Positions 1-11,580 of a stretch of 64,000 nt of DNA are shown here, piece by piece; position 1 is the first letter of the stretch; every line of letters begins with the position of its first letter. Origin of the DNA: Aplectana chamaeleonis (lineage: Eukaryota > Nematoda > Chromadorea > Rhabditida > Cosmocercidae); contig JAPDOI010000063.1 in the NCBI GenBank assembly GCA_029168955.1, positions 2,278,501-2,342,500 of the forward strand, read 5' to 3'. The position numbers and the translations under genes were made by a program. Under the pieces are notes generated by a model. That model was not told the origin of the DNA and ran no database searches. It saw only the letters and a program-made list of their open reading frames with translations.

Positions 1-118
1 TACATCCGGACATCGTGGTTTCAGACGAATCGCAATGTGTGTCATGTCACCAGAAACGCCAAACTGGGCCGAACCACTCTAGAGCGCAGGAGAAGAATAT
101 GATGATGATGGGTTTGAT

Positions 119-430
119 ATGATAATGATATATAAGATCATTCATGGGAGTGCTGGTATCAAGGCTAGCCGGCTGTTCAACCTCAGACCATCAACCACTA
201 GGGGAGCACCGGTGAAATTGGGCCTCATTGGGGCCAGGCGGAACGTACGACAGCACTTCTTTGTCAATAGAGCGGGGTCTGAATTCAATAAACTACTTCG
301 GTCAGGTTTGATAGTGGGGAAACTAAGTGAATTCGAAAGACACTTGAGTGTTATCTGTTGTCCCAGGAGTAATGTTTGTAAGATCTCTTTTCTTGATGGT
401 GCCGATGTATGCCTAATAGTCAGTTGATCC
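119..430 (+). pseudogene. Non-LTR retrotransposon reverse-transcriptase tail, decayed fragment
   Basis: The plus-strand reading frame ends in a pattern typical of the C-terminal end of CR1/jockey-type LINE reverse transcriptases: a YKIIHG start, then LFNLRPSTTRG, then GARRNVRQHFFVNRAG and an FERHL end. In intact elements this segment follows the polymerase domain, with the same RGHPLKL..ARLNVRKNFFSNRVV layout. Only about 100 codons are present. No polymerase core (YADD box) lies upstream, as the window begins too close. A minus-strand frame of similar length over the same bases is a shadow. I see this as a dead 5'-truncated or edge-cut copy. The family-level call is fairly safe, the exact clade is not. 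Confidence 0.6.
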
Positions 431-476
431 ATTTGTTTATTGTTGTTCGACTGATTTTAGTGCTTTTATTATTCTG

Positions 477-1242
477 TTGTTGTCTTTGACACGGTTCTAC
501 CGTGTGATAAATCAAATCAAATCAGAACGGATAGCTACCAATGGATACGGAGTATTTTACCGAAATTCTGAGCTAGATAAAGTCGGTTACAGTTATTATA
601 CCATCACAGACTTGATATATCACGTTGAATATCTTTTACGCAACAGTTACTGTCGTTTCGGATAACTTGTGCTCCAACAGACTGAAGGAGTTCCTCAGGG
701 AGGTAACTTGATATAAGTTTCCAGGTTGGAGTATAGGTACCCTATGAGCGCGAAAATTGTATATGGATGACGTGCTCATAATCCATAATAAAGATGAAAC
801 ATTTGTGGATAGTCAAATTTCACTAATATACAAGAATGTATTGGAACTCAAAAAGACGCATAATAATTCCTTCAAATGCAATTATTTAGACATCAGTATA
901 GAAATAATTAATAATAGAATACGCACAAAATTGTATAATAAGACGGATGATTTTAATTTTAGAGTTGAAAGATTCCCTCATGCTCATTCTGATATCTCTA
1001 TAAAAGTCAAAGCATCCACAATTTACAAGGAGACCTTGAGATTGGCTAATAACTGTTCAAATTTAGATTCCTTCACGGAAAAACTCAAAGAAATGAAAAC
1101 AGTTTTACTTGGAAACCTATATACACCAGAGTTCGTAGAAGTAAATTTGATGAAATGCATCTATAAACAGAAAATGATAACATATAAGTTTAACCTAAGA
1201 GATGAAAAGAAAAAGTATAACACAATTGGTCAAAAAACATAA
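477..1242 (+). pseudogene. Penelope-like reverse transcriptase remnant
   Basis: Two frames separated by stops read as one decayed reverse transcriptase. The first (477-665) has a DLIYHVEYLLRNSYCRFG segment like the region before the primer-grip motif. The second (757-1242) begins with the catalytic YMDDVLII box. It continues with an FKCNYLDISIEI segment, a KLYNKTDDFNFRVERFPH segment and a distal LKEMKTVLLGN helix. The YMDD box followed by FLD(I/V) and an alternating K-Y-x-K strand is the Penelope-like arrangement. Stops and a frame change between 665 and 757 show it is not functional. No GIY-YIG endonuclease could be seen. It lies just downstream of the kinase gene and on the opposite strand. 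Confidence 0.6.
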
Positions 1243-1385
1243 CATACTAAGTCTTCACTGTTGATAGGTCTGTGTTCGATACTGTCCATGATAAGGGTTT
1301 GTGATCATGTGGACTTCATTCTGATATTGATAGTATACTATAGTTTCTTGCCCTAGTACCTCTTTCTAACGTTTCTAACACTACT

Positions 1386-1529
1386 TCACTCTGCTCGGCT
1401 GATGCCTTTCGTATTCATCCTTCTTTTCCTTAGAAAGTTCTTTTCATCGCTGAGGAGCCCCGGCAGAGCTGCTTGATAAAGTTCGTCTGATGCCAGGGGC
1501 GAAACGAACTTTGTCAACTTCTCCTTCAT
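1386..1529 (-). other. Unexplained 47-codon reading frame
   Basis: A minus-strand frame from an ATG to a TGA has a protein-like composition, including the stretches LASDELYQAALPG and SDEKNFLRKRRMNTKG. It is antisense to and just beyond the Penelope-like remnant, and downstream of the last kinase exon found. It could be a last exon of the kinase gene, part of a retroelement, or chance. It lacks the D-P-x-x-R pattern expected for the end of a kinase C-lobe, so I do not join it to the kinase. Confidence 0.2.
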
Positions 1530-1706
1530 ACCTTTCCCCTTTTGATTAATCTACCACGAGTAATCTGAAGATGGGGTCTAATATAATTAAAAAATTGGCA
1601 ATTATGCTATTGTCCATACTTGATGTATATTCCTATACATACGAACTTTACATACGCATTAGTATAATTTATTTCAAGATTCCAACGGTTTGTGAGAAAT
1701 TCTCAC

Positions 1707-4700
1707 CTTTATCAGGCGGATCTCTGCCAGTCATCATCGTATACAGTACTCCTCCCAATGAATACACATCCGCACCCTGATCGTAGTCCTGATTGAAGAC
1801 CTGACTGCAACGAAGTTTCGATTTCCCAATGATAATTCTTTTCCGTAAATCACCTACGGCGCAATGTATCCTGGTGTTCCCACAACAGTGCAGGCGTTTT
1901 CTCCACGCTGCAGTCGCGTTGCCAGGCCAAAGTCACACAGTTTCTAAAAAGGAGAAAAATTATAAGAAAGCAATCTTTGTATTTGTGACAGGAAAAAAAC
2001 TCGCCACTGTCATCTTTTCAGGCGTATATATTTTACTTATCAAGACATTTCCTGAGGATAGATCTCGATGCAGAACGCCCTGTTGATGCATATAATTGAC
2101 TGCATTCACTATTTGCTTCAGCACGTACGCAGCTGAAATGGAAAAAATTCTGCAGAAGATTTTCCCATAAATCCTCTAATTACCTTACCCCTTAAACCTT
2201 GTCTTAAAGACAGTGCTCACGTATAGTTTCGTCTTCGTTTTTTTTTTGGCCGGAAATCGAAAGATCGGGATCTCATTGGAGCGAAAAGGTTCGAGCCCAA
2301 AAGAGTCCTTATCGGCCCCGGAATCCGCTCGCGTTGGTCATTTCCTCGCGGGTATCAGATGCGTATGGATTGATTAGAGAGGACTAACGCGAGCGGATTT
2401 CGGAGCCGATAAGTAGTCTTCCAGGCCCGTTTTTTGTTCGTTCTTTCGACCCTTCCGCACCAATGAGACCCAGTTTTTTCGACTCCGGGGAAGAAACAAA
2501 AACAAAATTTATCGTGGAAACTGCCTGTCAAGCTCTACCCGTAAAATGATAAACCTGGAAATAGACCCTGTTTCTCATTAGAATCCAACCTGCTCGATCG
2601 TTAAGTGGTCCATTCTTCTTCACGTACGATCGCATTGATCCCAGCTCACATAATTCCATTACCACATAGGTGTCATTGCCATCCACGAAATCTTCGTAAA
2701 ACTGGAAAACTTCTATTGGACAATATAATTCATTGTATAGTATAATATCTTTACTGTGCTTCTCTGAGCCAAATTCCGGTCCGCGATCGCGCCGCGACAC
2801 GCTTTTCGGCCGCGCGCATTCGAGTCGGAAGAGTTTCCAGCGCCGCAGCCGCCGATCTATTGACACTAGGTGGGTTTTAGAAGCTGGAGCGTAAACCTTG
2901 ACGCGGCGAGAAAACTGTATAAAAACATTATCAAGTCGCCGCGTCGGTTGCCGCTCGCTGGCAGTGACGCAGGGCCATCGTAGCGTCAAAACGCTCTGCG
3001 GTGCCTCCTCGTCGCCCGTCACGCCGCGTCGGATAAGCCCTGTACACTCTCCAAATATTGCATCTAGTTCGGTTCGTCGTTGCGAGCGACGCCCATCCTC
3101 CAACTCTGAAGGACCCCTTGTTGTTTCGGAGTCCACATTTGTTTAAAAATGCAAAATCACATAAAACATGTATACAAACAAGCTTTCGTTGGCCACAACT
3201 CTGATGTGCTAAAAATTCAGGAAAAAAACCGAAGTTCCTGATTCCCGACCAAAATGAATAACCGAGAACCATATAATTTGAATTCCCGGAAAAGTCGCGC
3301 TAAAATTCAGCTCCTCAAAACACAGCAAAGCGGGACCAGGGCCAATCGGGGCGTTGCGTAATTGTTCAGAATCGGAACGACCACCACCATCAATTTACTT
3401 TTCAAAATCCAAAATTTTTACCACTCCCCCCCCCTCTCTCTGAGGTTCAATTTCTGGGCAGTTTATACTGTCAGACGCCGAAAATTCGTTCATTAGCAGG
3501 GATCAAGCCTCTAAAACCTGAGTAATGCCACGATCTTTTCTTTAATAACCAAAAATATATTCACCGAAATTTGCGACCCCCACTCACGTTGGGAAAGTTC
3601 GTAGCTCCGCTTGACCCTAAGCGGGACATCGCGACCGACCTTGAAGAAGCTGTGACCCCCCCGCTTGGTCTGCAAACATTTCGGCAAATGTAGGATAGTT
3701 TTTAGGAGCCCCTCTATCGTCGGTGAACTTCAGCACAAAATTTTCCGCTCCCCTTCCCTCCAATCGCGAGCCTTCATTTTGAGATCAAAATTTTCGACGA
3801 TCCCCCCCACCACCGCTGCGCCCGGCTGAGGGTGAATCGCACGCCGTGATGATCACATAGGGGGTAAGGAGGCACTGTTTTGGAACCCGGGAAGAACAAG
3901 GAGGGCGCGAAGTCTTTGCTAATTACTTGTTCTTCGGTGAAAAAGCTTTTGAAAATGAACAAAACTGTAGGAAAAATCCGGAATACTTTAGTTTGAAATT
4001 AAAAATAGATTTAATTTATTGATAAAATCATTAAATTTGGCTAATTTTTTATTGACCATGCTTACGACCAACCTGAGAATCCGCGAAAATTTTTCATTTC
4101 TGGGGAAGGGGGTCACGAAAATTTTTAGGCTGCAAAGCGGAGGGGGGGGGGGCGGCACCCTTTACCGACCAATCCCAGCGCCATGACTCGCATTTCTGAG
4201 AAACTGAACTCGAGTACATTCACAAACTTGGGCATGGATACTCGAAACAAGGACTTGCGAAATATTACTCTGGACTTGATCGCGCCTGCAGGATTGAAAA
4301 CCAGAACTGGAAAGCCCCACACAAAATCGCAAACCAGTAACGGCCAGAATCTACCGGTCTGCCCCCGGTCTACAGTACCCCTGTTCTTTACGAGACCGAC
4401 ATGGATTATGAATCCATGATCAGGTGAGCATGATACGAAGCCGTGGTCGTGTGTGCGCCTGCAATCCATGTTAGGTCCGTGGCTTATTACCTCGAGAAAA
4501 AACATTTAAACTCAAACTGCATCTGACGCGGCGGTTTAAATCTCAGCGGCGGCTGGCTGATAATTATCAGACAGCCGCTGGTGAGATTTAAACAGCCATG
4601 CCAGCAACGGTTTGAATCCAAATGGTTTTTCTAGAAACAAGCCACGGACCAAACCATACTGTAGATCGGGGGCAAGCCCGTAGATTATGCCGTTACGGTC

Positions 4701-5242
4701 TTGTCACGAAATCTGGTTTAAGCCGTGAAGCACTTGATTTCCAAGAATATTCTGAATTTCGAATGATATACACGTTCGAAATTCAACATTTCTGCCAAAT
4801 GTTTATATTAATTGGAATATTCAAATATTCACAGAGTAGACCGCATAAGTTCATATGTAAATAATTCGTGTGATAGGCAAAGCTACCTCTTAATACCCTA
4901 CCTGCACTATATTTGGATGACGAAGACCTTTAATCGCCCTAATTTCGCCCCTGATTCGGTCGGCATCTCGTGAAGAAATCTGTAAACGACCTCAATGTTT
5001 TTCATAAGTAGATAACGAAAGCGAAATTGTAAAGATGGTACTTTTTTGAGAGCAATACGCTCGCCATTAGGATTGGTGGCGGCATAGACCACCCCGAAGC
5101 CACCTTTGCCAATCTCCTGCAGGTCTTTGAAGTCCTGAATAACAATAATCTCGCATTATTGGTGGGATTTTTTCTAAAAAATACGAAAAATAAAAATAAA
5201 CACAAAACTCACACTTAACCGTAGTCTGCGGCTCGTTGACAT
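1707..5242 (-). CDS. Ser/Thr protein kinase, PLK4/SAK-like, 3' end not found
   Basis: Exons: 5213-5242 (ATG, uncertain), 5042-5134, 4902-4979, 2590-2701, 2005-2132, 1858-1943, 1707-1804. The frame runs through all joins. In order: glycine loop GKGGFGVVYA, ATP-binding lysine in IALKK, helix C with RGEIRAIKGLRHPNIVQ, hinge VVMELCELGSM, catalytic loop HRDLSSGN, DFG in KLCDFGLATRL, activation segment GTPGYIAP, and the ADVYSLGGVLYTMMTG helix F region. The HPNI..Y.DFVD hinge and the DFGLAT loop resemble PLK4/SAK, the centriole-duplication kinase, but no polo box is seen, so another kinase subfamily is possible. Oddities: the 2005 donor reads GC rather than GT, and the APE motif becomes APQ in this model. 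The C-lobe end is missing. Retroelement remnants lie immediately downstream, so the gene may be broken or may continue to the left. Confidence 0.72.
2267..2473. repeat. Palindromic MITE in kinase intron
   Basis: Inverted arms: TCGGGATCTCATTGG...CTTATCGGC...CCGCTCGCGTT on the left, complemented by AACGCGAGCGG...GCCGATAAG...CCAATGAGA on the right. It lies in the intron between kinase exons 2590-2701 and 2005-2132. No coding capacity. Confidence 0.65.
2754..2960. repeat. Family F MITE, one-sided copy
   Basis: Begins with CTGTGCTTCTCTGAGCC and contains TTGACACTAGGTGGGTTTTAG, as in the two complete copies at 10288-10567 and 36337-36614. The right-hand arm is not recognisable after about 2960. It abuts the acceptor side of kinase exon 2590-2701. 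Confidence 0.6.
3380..4160. repeat. Family P diverged repeat in large kinase intron
   Basis: Contains homopolymer G/C runs and the recurrent words CAAAATTTTCG, GGTCGC and CGAAAATTTTT. These are also seen near 29840-30200, 44580-44860 and 45700-45850. The rest of the 2.2-kb intron (2702-4901) shows no coding signal apart from the elements listed separately. Confidence 0.35.
4469..4657. repeat. Family A MITE
   Basis: Ends read GGTCCGTGGCTTATT and the complement of ACAAGCCACGGACC. Internal arms carry AAATCTCAGCGGCGGCTGG and CCAGC...GAGATTTAAAC. The same ends and AAATCTCACC core recur at 17512-17733, 20533-20757 and 61288-61425. Confidence 0.65.
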
Positions 5243-6050
5243 TTCATTTCCGACTTTTGCAGTGTTTATTCAAAGAATATGAAAAATTCTTGCTTACAGC
5301 AAGGGAAAAGTAAGTAAATCTTGCTAGAGATCAAGGATATCAGCTGAGCTGCGTTGAACGCTAAATTTTTGAATAAATATTTCGCGGCAGCGCACATTGA
5401 TTGCGGCGGGCGCGTCGCGTTCTCATCGGAGCGCGGAAACTCGGACATTGAGCAGTGTTGCAGAGTGTTAAAACGATATCTAAATAGTTAAATGATTAGA
5501 ATTACAATCAATACAAGCTAATATCACATTTATGCACATTTATGTAAGATTGAAGTACACACCAACTAAATCGGAACAAAAAAATATTTTCTAAGCAATG
5601 GTTTACAGCGCAGCTAAAAACATTTTAAGGCAGTGTTTACTATGAAGAACCAAAATTTAGTTTTCGAAATTTTCGCACTCGGTATTGGAGATAAAAAAAA
5701 TTGTTCAAAATACCTCCAAAATATCAAATTACGCCTATTTCCTGTATTTGGCGCACTGCGGAGTTTCCACAATACGAATGTCGGAACTTTCAACTTCTTG
5801 GGCAAATGATTCCGTTTTCTGTTTCTGATAACGTAAACTCTTTAAAAATAAGATGAATCAATGCACATGCCGGAATTTTAGAATCCTTAGGGAAAACGAG
5901 TACCCGAATATTCGGCAACTGTTCCTTTGGTGAAAAGAACGGTGGACAACTGTTATATGACGTGGGCGTGCTGATCCAATAGATTTTTACACAGTTCCTA
6001 GCCGTTTTTCGCCCTAATCCCGTCCTTAAATGCTCACGTTTTCCGCCTTT
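5243..6050. other. Intergenic, no recognised content
   Basis: Upstream of the kinase start codon. A minus-strand frame (5266-5448) is unsupported. The stretch is AT-rich with no repeat or RNA gene that I can name. Confidence 0.4.
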
Positions 6051-6485
6051 TTTGATAAAAAACGTGAGCTTTGAGTTACTCCAAGAATAATCAGAACGGA
6101 AGTACGACGAAAAACGGCCAGGAAGTGGATGGGAATCCCGTGGACAAGCCTACCCACTGGATCATCCCGGCCACATTAAATAACAGTTGTCCTGTGTTCG
6201 TTTCACCAGAGGAACAGTTGTCGATAATTCAAATCTTCTTTATCGTAAATGATTCCAACATACGAGAATGTGCATTGGCCCATCTTATTTTTTTTAGGGT
6301 TTTTGGTACACTAAACAGAGAGCAAAGTCATTACATAAGGGTTTCGAAGCGCAGAACCATTTCCGATGTTAGGTTTGACGCTTTGCCCGAGGCTCCCCGA
6401 AACACACCAAATAGGCGTAAATAAAGATTTCAGAGGTTTCTCTAAACAGTTTTCCTCCACTATTTGAGATTTCTGTGGGAAATTT
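6050..6485. repeat. Family L dispersed repeat
   Basis: Shares the run of words GGCCAGGAAGTGG, TAACAGTTGTCCTG, GAGGAAC and ACACACCAA.AGGCGT with 56600-56998 in the same order. The plus-strand 117-codon frame here is not conserved in the second copy, so I treat it as non-coding. Confidence 0.6.
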
Positions 6486-6504
6486 TCCCTACTAGCATCT
6501 ACTT

Positions 6505-7385
6505 AAGAGACTTATCCTCTGGTTCCGAGCCAGATTTACTCTGTTCCCTCGCGCGCTTGTGCGGAGCGAGGGTAGAGACAGCGAGAAAGTGTGAGAAGAA
6601 GGAGACGCAGCGTACGCGCGCAGACGCACGCGATGAACGGAAATAAATCACACTCGGAAACAGAGGACACCCGGTAAAAAACTAGAATACAGGTTTTTTT
6701 ATCGGGCACACTGCCCTGACTATTCTCACTGGGTCCCAGAACCTACGCCTCTTCTCAGAACTTCGTTCCGGCCTTCCCGGTGCAAAAAAAACTGCATTCC
6801 GGGCCACCCGGACACACAAAATCGGGGCCAGATCCCGTTCCGGGCAACCCGCCAAACTTTCCGGGCGACCCGCTAACCTCTCGACTGTTACCAGCCACCC
6901 GGATGACGAAAATTGCCTTCCTGGTGCAGCGAATTTGCGTGTGAATGTACATTACGGACCACTAATCTACAATGTACAAATCTTCTCGCGACCCGATTCA
7001 CCATTTCGGGCGACCCGGACGAGCAGCGACGGGTCGCCCGGTGCCAGGTTCTGAGTTCAAAAAAGATCAAGAATTTTTTCCATCGCGAACACTTTCTCAA
7101 ATGTTACAGAGAAAGGAGGAAAAGATGGAATTTCAGATCTGACATCCGAACGAGGCTAGAAATTCTACAACCTAGAGTTGTAACCCAAGCAAGCCGATTC
7201 CCTCAGCCCATTTCCAGACTACCTGCTATTTCAAATGGAAATACACCTGCGTCGATTGCGGGCTTACGCGCGCGTCCGCTGCATCTCCTTCTACTTCACA
7301 CTCTCTCGCTGTCTCTCCTCGCGCTCCACACGCGCACGCCTGGGGACATAGTAAGTTTCGCTTTGAAACAGAGGATACTCTCCCT
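6505..7385. repeat. Inverted pair of GC-rich arms
   Basis: The arm at about 6505-6645 (AGCGAGGGTAGAGACAGCG, GAAGGAGACGCAGCGTACG) is complemented by the arm at about 7230-7385 (CTGCATCTCCTTCTACTTC, CGCTGTCTCTCCTCGCGCT). The 600 bp between them is full of CGGGCGACCCGG-type short palindromes. It looks like a non-autonomous DNA element. Confidence 0.5.
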
Positions 7386-7560
7386 ATCGGAGCGGAAATC
7401 CGGTCCGCAACTGCGGAAAACCAATGTTGCGACACACGCGCCACGTAAAATTGTGCTTGGACCACGGATAATCGAGCTAGGAACACGAGGTCCCAGCTGC
7501 GTGCTGCCAGAGCAGCTGTCCGCATATGCGGACCGGAATTTCCCTCCGATGAGGACAGCG
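7380..7560. repeat. Family N MITE
   Basis: Inverted ends AAATCCGGTCCGCA and TGCGGACCGGAATTT, with an internal GTGCTTGGACCACG. Relatives lie at 16385-16565 and 21560-21770. Confidence 0.6.
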
Positions 7561-7844
7561 CACAATGTATGAAACAAATCCGCTCCTCGAGAGCGAAATG
7601 AGAAATGAGCTGCCTCTTCGCGTCTCTGCCGTATGTAGTTTCAATCTACAGCCAGAAACTTTCCTCCCCATATATCTTCATCAATACGGCCAGGGTTACA
7701 CTAGGCCGCAGCGGCAAACGCAGCGAACAAAAATCAAGCAGTTCATATTTTAATTCTGTTTATTTAAACGTATTATCTTCGGTTCCCAACATCAAATAGA
7801 GAGATATGTTACGGACGAACAATTCACAAAAAATATGAATAAGG

Positions 7845-7925
7845 TCTGTCCGAATGGGCGTGTCCGCCCACGCGGTCGGCGTGCTTGTGGAGCGGCCGTC
7901 GCAAAGTCCTATTTTCATATCAGCG
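7845..7925. repeat. Family M element, partial
   Basis: TGTCCGCCCACGCGGTCGGC matches the left arm of the element at 44060-44285. The opposite arm is not clear here. Confidence 0.4.
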
Positions 7926-8110
7926 TTCTCTGATAGTTTCGAAGAACTGCTTGGGTTAATATTCACCATTCATCGAACATTATGTTAATCGACTTCAAAA
8001 TCCAAAAATTTTCTTCGTAATAGCCGCTCGACACGCACGCCGACCACGTTTGCAGACAGCCTCTTTCGGACGAACTTGGCCACATATTTTTTTTCGCATG
8101 AATAGAAATC

Positions 8111-11100
8111 CTAATCTGAATCGCTGAACGACGAAACCGACGATGTCTCAGACTCGGCGTCATCTCCAGACCCGCTACCCTGAGGGACGGAAGTCTTCTT
8201 CGCATTCGGTGAAGGTGCATTTGGATTGCTGAATCGAAAGTATTCACTTACCAATTAATTGTTCACATGAAAGTTCATAGTAATAAATATGATAAAATCC
8301 AGAAAACAGAAACATTTCTTTTTTTGAGTTGCTATAAACGCAGCAGGCAGAAAGAGCACTTTTCGTCAACGGTCAAGCCCACTCTGTTTTTTTTTCTCCG
8401 CCCACGCTACTCTCTTCACTGGTAGGCGGCTCCATTGCGCCTTGATTTAGCGCAAGCGGTCGCAGCGTGGCAATCGACGACCTATTGCTGTCCGCTATCT
8501 CTGGCTATTCGCTAGCTAAGGAGTCGCTTACCTTTCCGACACCAAGCGGCGCGGCGAAGTGCATTTCTGTAAGGCGTCGTTTATACTTCCGCCGCCGAGT
8601 GGCGCGGCGAGGTGCATCCTATCGTAGCGATCGTGCCATGCCGCGTGATCAATATCATAAAATTTCACATAGCTGCGGCGCTCAGCCGCGGAAGTATAAA
8701 TGACCCAGCTTGACCGCTCGCACCGCTTCCAATTCAAACTTTCCAGACAAAAGGGACTTTAGAGTCGAAATCGCGGAAACGACGCGTACGAGCGCGAACA
8801 CCTGCAAATCGCGCTTGACAGATTTCTATGAATTTGCGCCATCATCAAGCAAAAACACTTTAGAAACACAGAAATACCCTTCAGAAAAGCTGCACGCATA
8901 GAAAGCAGCAACGGCGCTGCAGCCGCTTGCCTATCGAAATTGACTAGGATCAGCGCCGAGGCTGGAATCGACTATATCGCAAATCCCAGCAAATTCGATC
9001 CACGAACAGCTATAATGCGACCGGCTGCGATGCCTCTGAAAACTCTCGCCTGATGGTCTATTTTCAGGTCAAAAACTCACTCTAACAGAGCTGGATCTAT
9101 GCCATCAGACTGCATTTTCAACTTGACAGCTTGTTCAACAACACCCTGAAACAGTTTTTTTTTCACTTAGTTTTCTAGCCAAGTGCTTTGGCCAATCATT
9201 ACCCTTACCAATCTGAGCATTTTGAAATACTTGGCATATTCTGGGTCATCCTTTACCAACAGCACATTAGCTGCAGTTGCAGTTGACTCAGTCCTTTCTG
9301 GGGCAGCTGCGGCTGTTTCAACAACTACCGACGAGGAGGTAGCCGGCTGAAGGTAAGGTCTAGCAAACCCAGTCGTAAATAGAGATTATTTAGAAAAAAT
9401 ACTTACCTGGCTTTGGCCTGTAGTCAAATTTTGTACCGGCTCCAACTTCGAGCTCTCAGCTACAGGAAGCACCTGAACCTGATTTTTCGAATCACCTAGC
9501 TCGGGCGTTTCTCGGCCCCGAGCCGCACCGAACAGGAATCGGAGCCGCCTGACAGTTCGGCTCGTTCTCCCAATCTCCGGGCTACTGCTGTTGCTGTTCG
9601 GGCCAACCGGAATAGCCTGGACAGCAACAGAAGTGGCCCGGAAAGCAACAGAAGTGGCCCGGACAGCAACAGGAGCCGACTCACAGAGTGGAAAAACGAG
9701 CCGAACTGTCAGGCGGCTCGGAGCCGATAATCGCCTGAGAGAATAATTACAGCCAAAAAAAGTTCAGGGTTCAAAGTAAAGCCAGAAAATGAATGACGCA
9801 GGCTCTATGAATGGAGAATTTTTTTTCATCAAATCAAGAAAATAACTGTATAAAACAAGTTCGATTTTGCTTAAATATTCATTTTCAAACATTCCTGACG
9901 ATCACAGAATTTCCTTACGTCAGAAATGTTTAAAAAACGAATATATTCAAGGAATCAAACACTTTTTTTACAGTTTTTCTTCCAATTTTGAATCTTTATC
10001 TTCTTGTTGTGACGGAAAAAAATTCCTCCTGTCCTAAAGTCCGCGTCAATCATTTTTTGGCCTCACTCCAAACCCTCAACTTTTTTTGGCTGTAATTTTG
10101 TTGGGTAGATCATAAGCCGCTTTACAATCATGACCAAAAATCGCCGCGGCACCTTTTGCATATTTCCATGGGAGGTACGGAACATGTCAGCCGAGCGCCC
10201 CTTCTATCCCAGAAAATTAGTCGATGCGAGCCGCGACGCGCCTGCACGCGCTGTCCGCAGCTAGGCGATCACCCGCGGGACGAGTGCATACTGTGCTTCT
10301 CTGGGCCGCATTCGGTCCGCAGTTGCGTCTCGATACGCTTTGCGGCCGCGCACATTAGAGTCGGAAGATTTTAGAGTCGCAACCGCCGATCTGTTGACTC
10401 TAGGTGGGTTTTAGAAACCGGAAAGTAAACAAAATTGGAGAAAACTGTATAAAAAAGCCATATCAAGTCGGCTTTGCGCTTAAAGCTCGACCGACTCCAG
10501 CGCGTGCGGCCGCAAAGCGTGTCGAGACGCAATTGCGGACCGAAATTTGGCCCACATAAGCACAGTATGTTCCAACTAACCACCGGTATACTTGCTATTT
10601 GTTCAGATGGTCTCGAAGACAATTCCGCTGACTCGGGTGAAGGATCTGGGACTGCTGCCAGCTGAAAAATGTACTGTTTGAAACTAATAATTATTCAAAT
10701 ATTCGTGTAAATCGAAAAGTCGGGTCTGATCGATTCGGGAAATTCAAGTACTCGTTTGAAGTTTCACTTCATTCCTCGTTTTGAGAGAATCTTAAGCTTA
10801 CAGAAGTTTTGCGCAAAATTATCATATGCAAATCGTCAATTTCTGGATTGGTGAAACCTGCGCCGCAATCGGGAGCGCACATGTTGAGCGTGTGGGGTGG
10901 CCCCGTTGCGTGGAAAAAAAACTATCAATATCGCTCACCGCTGGTTTTCCCATACCCAACACTAGCTACTAAACGAATAAAATTGTCGGGAGTATGTCGG
11001 CCATGGGAAAATCTGCAATAAGCCATATCGATCGTTTTTATCAGTGACGGGGCCACACCGACACGCGCGCTTCCAAAGGTTACACGGCTTCCCGCAATCC

Positions 11101-11580
11101 AGAGATTGACGATATGTCCATTGCATACCTTCGCCTCCAATAACTGCAGTTTAATGTCGGCAGCTCGCAGTTGCTGTTCCGCATCGAGAATCGCTCGCTC
11201 CGCCCTATTAGCGAATTCATTCAGAAAGTCTGTCATTTTGTAGAGGTAGCAGTTCACGAAGGCAACCACACGACGTCGATTCAGTGGAGCCACCTAAACT
11301 GGAGTCTTAGTACTAAGTAACTTTTCTCCCCACTCAATATGTGCTTGTTTACACTTCCACCGCAAAGCGGCGCATCGAGGTGCAAGTCCATAATATCGAT
11401 CGTGACGCGCCGCGTGATCAATATTACAGAAATGCACTAAGCCGCGCCGCCCAGCGGAATATAGAGGACCCCTACGACAGCCGTCACGCCTACGTACGCG
11501 TGCGCGTTTCCCCAACAAAACCGACTGACCTCGGAAAGATCGATATCCGCCTTAATAAAACTCAAATCTGGCTCATTCAT
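8111..11580 (-). CDS. WASHC3: WASH complex subunit 3 (CCDC53)
   Basis: A small coiled-coil subunit of the WASH complex, which activates Arp2/3 on endosomes. Exons: 11530-11580, 11129-11293, 10581-10661, 9407-9478, 9209-9346, 9081-9145, 8111-8228. These total 690 nt, or 229 residues, close to the family size of about 200. The reading frame is continuous. Family landmarks appear in order: an N-terminal DIDLSEV segment, the RRVVAFVN helix leading to an N-terminal coiled coil ending LQLLEAKLAAVP, a serine/threonine/alanine-rich linker, then KDDPEYAKYFKMLR, GVVEQAVKLKMQSDGIDPALL and PNAPSP. The acidic tail SVSSFSDSD is at the stop, as in the human protein. The start at 11580 is favoured because MNEPDLSFIKADIDLSE aligns with the known N-terminus. 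The exon at 9478 could instead begin at 9472. Introns hold MITEs of families D, E, F and H. Confidence 0.93.
8569..8703. repeat. Family D MITE in last WASHC3 intron
   Basis: GGCGTCGTTTATACTTCCG at the left and its complement CGGAAGTATAAA at the right, with a GATCAATAT core. Relatives lie at 11331-11475, 12308-12590 and 47683-47815. Confidence 0.6.
9495..9735. repeat. Family E MITE in WASHC3 intron
   Basis: Inverted ends around TCGGCCCCGAGCCGC and the complementary GGCGGCTCGGAGCCGA. The interior is built of repeats of GGACAGCAACAG and its complement CTGTTGCTGTTC. Near-identical copy at 58625-58866 and a split copy at 33456-34195. A 62-codon leucine/serine frame here is a by-product of the repeat. 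Confidence 0.7.
10288..10567. repeat. Family F MITE, complete
   Basis: Long inverted ends CTGTGCTTCTCTGGGCC and GGCCCACATAAGCACAG, then CGTCTCGATACGCTTTGCGG and CCGCAAAGCGTGTCGAGACG. The core is TTGACTCTAGGTGGGTTTTA. About 280 bp, in the WASHC3 intron 9479-10580. Confidence 0.75.
10877..11073. repeat. Family H palindrome, short form
   Basis: Left GTTGAGCGTGTGGGGTGGCC, right GGGGCCACACCGACACGCGC. Subterminal TTTTCCCATACC is complemented by GGCCATGGGAAAA. Found in the WASHC3 intron 10662-11128. A longer form carrying extra DNA is at 30582-31022. Confidence 0.65.
11331..11475. repeat. Family D MITE in first WASHC3 intron
   Basis: GTTTACACTTCCACCGC on the left, and CGCGTGATCAATATTACAGA plus GCGGAATATAG toward the right, as in the other family D copies. 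Confidence 0.55.

Noticed and set aside
6071..6424. 117-codon plus-strand frame
   Set aside because: The second copy of this repeat (56600-56998) does not keep the frame.
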